In this document: positions 5,414 through 6,316 of the stretch, one piece after another
Position numbering within the stretch: position 1 is the stretch's first letter
How the letters are laid out: each line of letters opens with the position of its first letter
The notes under the pieces: generated by a model
Told to the model about the DNA's origin: nothing
The model's input: the letters and a program-made list of their open reading frames with translations, nothing else
Database searches by the model: none
DNA from: Sedimentisphaerales bacterium
GTDB taxonomy: Bacteria > Planctomycetota > Phycisphaerae > Sedimentisphaerales > SG8-4
NCBI GenBank assembly: GCA_016932895.1
Contig: JAFGCA010000687.1
Coordinates: 1-6,316, forward strand
DNA: 6,316 nucleotides
Direction: 5' to 3'
Translations under genes and position numbers: made by a program

Positions 5414-5932
5414 GTGAGCACCAAGTTCAAATGTCCGCACTGCGGTCAGTCGCTCGATGCCCCTGACGCTATGCGGGGCGAGGAGACCGAATGCCCGGCA
5501 TGCTCGAGGCCGGTAACTGTATCCACAATCAACGTGACGACAGAGGCAAAGGAGGAATCAGACGTGAAGACTAACATACCGCAAGCAATCTGCAACATCT
5601 GCGCAGCCATTATGTTTTTGTGTATCTCATTCCTTGCCCTATTCGGTGCTGTGCAAGCAAAGCGATCAGCCGATGTCATTGATTCAGGCCTTAACGCCAT
5701 GTCGATCCAGGCAGAACGATCCACTGACGTTGTTACCTCCTGCTTTGACGAGCTCACGGCATCGCAAAAAGACTTGCAGGAGCAGGCAACCATCGGCAGT
5801 GAGATACTCAGCGAGGTCCTTGCGTACGTTGCTGCGAAAAGTCTGGAAGAAGCAGAAGTCCTCTCTCCCACTGAAGCAAGCTCAATTGCTGGCGATGCGC
5901 TCAGGAGTATCGATAAGAGATCAGAGCGCTGA
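5414..5932 (+). CDS. Zinc-ribbon protein with single membrane segment, hypothetical
   Basis: The product has 172 residues from GTG at 5414, chosen for the AAGGAGG site 4 nt upstream. An N-terminal CPHC (C7, C10) and CPAC (C27, C30) separated by 16 residues form a classic four-cysteine zinc ribbon. A short polar linker follows, then one membrane segment at about residues 58-80 (AICNICAAIMFLCISFLALF). After it, residues 81-98 and 99-116 form an imperfect 18-residue tandem repeat sharing Q-A-x-R-S-x-D-V and a later S. The C-terminal region is helical, alanine/glutamate-rich and probably coiled coil. Zinc-ribbon plus membrane-anchor architecture is common among uncharacterised bacterial envelope or sensory proteins; the ribbon would be cytosolic if the N-terminus is inside. 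An internal SD-like site and GTG at 5564 could yield a ribbon-free form. The specific function is unknown. Confidence 0.88.
   Translation: MSTKFKCPHCGQSLDAPDAMRGEETECPACSRPVTVSTINVTTEAKEESDVKTNIPQAICNICAAIMFLCISFLALFGAVQAKRSADVIDSGLNAMSIQAERSTDVVTSCFDELTASQKDLQEQATIGSEILSEVLAYVAAKSLEEAEVLSPTEASSIAGDALRSIDKRSER
5548..5566 (+). promoter_or_regulatory. Possible internal translation start within the zinc-ribbon gene
   Basis: AAAGGAGG at 5548-5555 lies 8 nt before an in-frame GTG (codon 51, 5564-5566). Initiation here would give a 122-residue product starting MKTNIPQAICNICAA, which lacks the zinc ribbon and begins right before the membrane segment. The same bases encode Ala-Lys-Glu-Glu, so the motif could be incidental. 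Confidence 0.35.
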
Positions 5933-6095
5933 GGCAAAATTGCTCGTTCCGTCAACGACATGATCCTCAAGGAACGACGAGGCAGGAATCAATACTGATT
6001 TGCAAACAAAGAAATCCACGGTGCCCACTGGGGCGCGCGGACGCGCCCCCTCGGTGCCTGACTGCGGGCGTTTGATTTGAGGAGGACGGTAAGAC
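5933..6095. other. Intergenic region with GC-rich hairpin and direct repeats
   Basis: GGGGCGCG at 6030-6037 pairs perfectly with CGCGCCCC at 6042-6049 around a CGGA loop, a strong 8-bp GC stem. It is flanked by direct repeats of CGGTGCC at 6019-6025 and 6052-6058. A weaker 7-bp inverted repeat, TCGTTCC/GGAACGA, lies at 5944-5950 and 5971-5977. No run of T immediately follows the strong stem, so an intrinsic terminator on the plus strand is doubtful although the position after the zinc-ribbon gene would suit one. GAGGAGGA at 6079-6086 is an SD-like site for the next ORF. Confidence 0.45.
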
Positions 6096-6308
6096 ATGAT
6101 GTTTCTCGAGATCGCCCTGCCCAGTGTCGCTTGGCTTAGGGGTTGGCGATGGCGTGCGCTGCTGCCGTTGTGCTGCCAGGACTATCCCCAGTTTTGGAGG
6201 GCGCAACAGCCAGAACGTCTGCAAACAATGGCTAAGGCGTTGGAACGAAGTGGAATGGCATGGTTCTTCGAAAACGAACTGGAGATGCCTCGACTTCGCT
6301 CGGCATGA
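6096..6308 (+). CDS. Doubtful small hypothetical ORF
   Basis: The ORF has 70 residues from ATG at 6096 (a second ATG follows at 6099), with GAGGAGGA 9 nt upstream. The product starts with a hydrophobic, tryptophan-rich stretch (FLEIALPSVAWLRGWRW), then a charged helical part. It matches nothing recognised and has no clear domain. Its last seven codons and stop lie inside a dispersed-repeat-like sequence, so the natural end may have been lost. The good SD site argues for expression; short length and odd composition argue against. It may be the 5' remnant of a longer gene. Confidence 0.35.
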   Translation: MMFLEIALPSVAWLRGWRWRALLPLCCQDYPQFWRAQQPERLQTMAKALERSGMAWFFENELEMPRLRSA

Positions 6309-6310
6309 CA
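6284..6310. repeat. Dispersed-repeat-like sequence of the 'CTTCGACTTCGCTC-ATGACA' type
   Basis: GATGCCTCGACTTCGCTCGGCATGACA closely resembles a short interspersed sequence seen in intergenic regions of many unrelated bacteria (core TTCGACTTCGCTC followed by ATGACA). ATGCC and GGCAT at its ends are complementary, giving a short hairpin as is typical of this type. Only one copy is in the window, so repetition here is recalled knowledge rather than observed. Confidence 0.5.
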
Positions 6311-6316
6311 GAAAAC

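Overview
The window looks like a piece of a GC-rich bacterial chromosome. TGA is the only stop codon among the called genes with a visible end, GTG starts occur, and Shine-Dalgarno (SD) sites are clear. The left half holds Gfo/Idh/MocA oxidoreductases and a uroporphyrinogen-decarboxylase-like (UroD-like) protein. These families are strongly expanded in Planctomycetota and in the Lentisphaerota/Kiritimatiellota (PVC) relatives, so such an origin is plausible. It is inferred from family content only; no marker gene is present.

Left part (1-2817, very GC-rich, catabolic in character). Two Gfo/Idh/MocA-type genes lie on the minus strand. The downstream one (708 to the left edge) has an intact NAD(P)-binding Rossmann domain but runs off the window. 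The upstream one (1414-794) keeps only its C-terminal substrate domain and is a 5'-truncated remnant. A divergent gene at 1717-2817 encodes a 366-residue UroD-superfamily protein, of the kind often annotated as a corrinoid-type methyltransferase or 'uroporphyrinogen decarboxylase family protein'. About 300 bp of unexplained DNA separates the truncated gene from it.

Right part (3064-6308, visibly lower GC, plus strand only). This is a run of unrecognised genes: a very acidic 145-residue protein with a heptad-like N-terminus; an 87-residue protein with two predicted membrane segments; a 403-residue protein with three N-terminal membrane segments and a cytosolic alpha/beta domain of uncertain fold; a 172-residue zinc-ribbon protein with one membrane segment and an internal 18-residue repeat; and a doubtful 70-residue ORF ending in a dispersed-repeat-like sequence. 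Common orientation and repeated membrane anchoring suggest a possible envelope-associated cluster. The gaps (72-266 bp) are too large to assert a single operon.

The most striking noncoding feature is 5161-5392, just upstream of the zinc-ribbon gene. It is a dense group of GC-rich hairpins, two of them nested under or competing with a perfect 15-bp inverted repeat. A smaller hairpin appears to bury the ribosome-binding site of the 403-residue membrane protein. No RNA gene, CRISPR array, transposase or integrase was found.
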